Shown here: positions 62,506-64,000 of the stretch, in pieces
Layout of the letters: every line of letters begins with the position of its first letter
How positions within the stretch are numbered: the first letter of the stretch is position 1
Assembly: GCA_965279705.1 (NCBI GenBank)
Contig: OZ257257.1
Span: 1,488,001 to 1,552,000, forward strand
Length of the DNA stretch: 64,000 nt
Source: Stagnimonas sp965279705
GTDB taxonomy: Bacteria; Pseudomonadota; Gammaproteobacteria; Nevskiales; Nevskiaceae
Direction: 5' to 3'
Translations under genes and position numbers: made by a program
Notes under the pieces: generated by a model
What the model saw: the letters and a program-made list of their open reading frames with translations, nothing else
Told to the model about the DNA's origin: nothing
Databases searched by the model: none

Positions 62506-64000
62506 ATGAAACGAGTTTCCGTAGACATTGGCGGCACCTTCACCGACTGCTTCGTCGCCTGGGACAACCAGTACATCGAGGGCAAGGCCCTCACTACGCA
62601 TCACAACCTCGCACTCGGCTTCAACGAGGCGCTCGCCAACGCCTGCGAGCAGATCAATGTGCCGGTCGCGCAACTGCTCTCGCAGGTGGATTCGGTGCGT
62701 TACTCCACAACGCTCGGCACCAATGCCCTGATCGAACGCAAGGGCCCTCGCGTGGGCGCCTTGGTGACCAGCGGCTTCAAGAGCACCATCCCGCTGTCGC
62801 GTGCGCGCGGCTACGGCGAGGGCCTGCCAGAGCATGAGCAGATGGACATCCCCAACGCGCAGCGGCCCAAGGCGATCGTACCGATCCCGATGATCCGCGA
62901 AGTGCGCGAGCGGGTGGATTACCTCGGTGCGATCTTCTGGGAGCTGGACGAGGACGACGTGCGCCTGCGCATCCGCGAGCTGGTGGATGCCGGTGCCGAA
63001 GCACTGGTGGTGGTGTTCACCAACAGCGTGGTCAATCCGCAGAACGAGCTGCGCGTGCGCGAGATCTTCCTGGAGGAATATCCAGCGCATCTCTTGGGTG
63101 CGATCCCCATGCTGCTGTCGCACCAGGTCGCCGGCCGCAAGGGCGAATACGCGCGCGGCATGTCGACGATCATGGATGCCTTTCTGCACCAGACCATGTA
63201 CCACGGCCTCGGCACGCTCGAACTCAACCTGCGCGCGCAAGGTTACGACAAGCCGATGCTGGTCAGCCACAACTCTGGCGGTATGGCGCAGCTCAATTCC
63301 ACCGATGCGCTGCAGACCGTGCACTCCGGGCCGGTTTCGGGGGTGGCGGCCAGCGAGCATCTCGCCGCCGCCGCCGAACTCGGCAATGTGGTTGCCACTG
63401 ATATGGGCGGCACCAGCTTCGATATCGGCATCGTCGATCAGGGCGGCGTGAAGCACTACGACTTCAACCCCGTGATCGACCGCTGGCTGGTGTCGATCCC
63501 GATGGTGCATCTGGTCACTCTCGGCGCGGGTGGCGGGTCTATTGCACGCTTCGACCGCATGTTCAATGCGCTGGAAATCGGCCCGCAGTCCGCCGGCTCC
63601 GATCCGGGCCCTGCCTGCTACGACCGTGGTGGCATGAAGCCGACCGTGACCGATGCCGACCTGGTGCTCGGCTATCTCGACCCTAAGAACTACGCGAGCG
63701 GCCGTATCCCGCTCAACCCCAAGCGCGCGAAGCAGGCGATTGAAGACACGCTCTGCGACGCGCTGGACATGAACCTTGCCGAGACTGCGAAGCTCATCAA
63801 GCGCAACGTCGATGCGCATATGGCCAACGGCATTGCCACCGAGCTGCGCACGCGCGGCTATGAGCCTAAGGATTTCACCATCCTCGCCTACGGCGGCAAC
63901 GGCCCGCTGCACGCCTGCGGCATCGCCAATGCGCTGGGCGTGAGCAAGATTCTCGCCCCGCCATATGCGTCCACTTTCTCGGCCTGCGGTGCCGGCAACG
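62506..64000 (+). CDS. Second hydantoinase A-type carboxylase subunit, 3' end outside window
   Basis: At least 498 residues of a second HyuA-like subunit. VSVDIGGTFTDCFVAWD is the ATP motif, followed by YSTTLGTNALIERKGPR, SHNSGGMAQLNSTDAL, HSGPVSGVAASEHLA, ATDMGGTSFDIGIVDQGG and AYGGNGPLHACGIANALG. The frame is open at 64000. Gene order large-small-large fits acetophenone carboxylase (apcA-apcB-apcC), whose next gene would be a HyuB-type subunit. The plain acetone carboxylase has only one HyuA-like subunit, so it fits less well. Confidence 0.87.
   Translation, partial: MKRVSVDIGGTFTDCFVAWDNQYIEGKALTTHHNLALGFNEALANACEQINVPVAQLLSQVDSVRYSTTLGTNALIERKGPRVGALVTSGFKSTIPLSRARGYGEGLPEHEQMDIPNAQRPKAIVPIPMIREVRERVDYLGAIFWELDEDDVRLRIRELVDAGAEALVVVFTNSVVNPQNELRVREIFLEEYPAHLLGAIPMLLSHQVAGRKGEYARGMSTIMDAFLHQTMYHGLGTLELNLRAQGYDKPMLVSHNSGGMAQLNSTDALQTVHSGPVSGVAASEHLAAAAELGNVVATDMGGTSFDIGIVDQGGVKHYDFNPVIDRWLVSIPMVHLVTLGAGGGSIARFDRMFNALEIGPQSAGSDPGPACYDRGGMKPTVTDADLVLGYLDPKNYASGRIPLNPKRAKQAIEDTLCDALDMNLAETAKLIKRNVDAHMANGIATELRTRGYEPKDFTILAYGGNGPLHACGIANALGVSKILAPPYASTFSACGAGN

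Noticed and set aside
59977..63912. A 1311-codon open frame on the minus strand, antisense to the carboxylase operon
   Set aside because: The plus strand encodes three recognisable family proteins with ribosome sites. The antisense translation is His/Arg/Gly-rich without domain motifs, a usual by-product of GC-rich codon bias.

Overview
The window is a stretch of GC-rich chromosome from a Gram-negative bacterium, most likely a beta- or gammaproteobacterium. Supporting this are an OpgD periplasmic glucan protein, a HiPIP, a TolC-type outer-membrane protein, a GlyGly-CTERM exoprotease, DUF1302/DUF1329 envelope proteins, FabR-type control of desaturases, and an integron remnant. I cannot fix the genus. 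No rRNA, tRNA or CRISPR array is visible. Coding density is high, and many neighbouring genes overlap by 1-4 nt.

Region 1 (1-9.1 kb): a truncated opgD, a periplasmic protein of unknown function, then a six-gene leftward operon (HiPIP, FAD oxidoreductase, photolyase-like FAD protein, LON-domain protein, 55-aa Cys protein, ABC1 kinase). This operon diverges from an SDR gene and is followed by a LitR/CarH-like MerR regulator. A TTGTATAG element recurs at both promoters, which suggests a light- or oxidative-stress-responsive regulon.

Region 2 (9.1-11.1 kb): mobile DNA. It holds a truncated integron integrase, one AT-rich gene cassette (lipoprotein plus 44-aa zinc ribbon) ending in a good attC, a perfect 19-bp inverted repeat, a vapBC toxin-antitoxin pair and a bidirectional terminator.

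Region 3 (11.1-16.7 kb): two tandem desaturase/ferredoxin-reductase pairs and a divergent TetR (FabR/DesT-like) regulator, with an 18-bp palindromic operator between them. Region 4 (16.7-28.4 kb): peptide use and the envelope (M28 and S9 peptidases, POT transporter, GlyGly-CTERM serine protease, TolC, rhodanese), a LuxR regulator and a multi-pass membrane protein. Region 5 (28.7-43.8 kb): a hybrid histidine kinase, IcmF, a CoA-transferase pair, a tightly coupled trehalose operon (otsB-GH15-otsA-glk) and a five-PAS GGDEF/EAL protein.

Region 6 (44.0-64 kb) is the most interesting part. A MalT/AlkS-type LuxR regulator precedes a nearly mirror-symmetric operon, RND - DUF1329 - YCF48-like propeller - DUF1302 - DUF1329 - RND. 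It is followed by a zinc alcohol dehydrogenase, a BLUF protein lacking its key Tyr, and an acetophenone/acetone-carboxylase-type operon that runs off the window. The same dyad, AACTACCC-N6-GTAG, lies upstream of both the RND operon and the carboxylase operon. My inference is one regulon for envelope transport and catabolism of a hydrophobic alcohol/ketone substrate.
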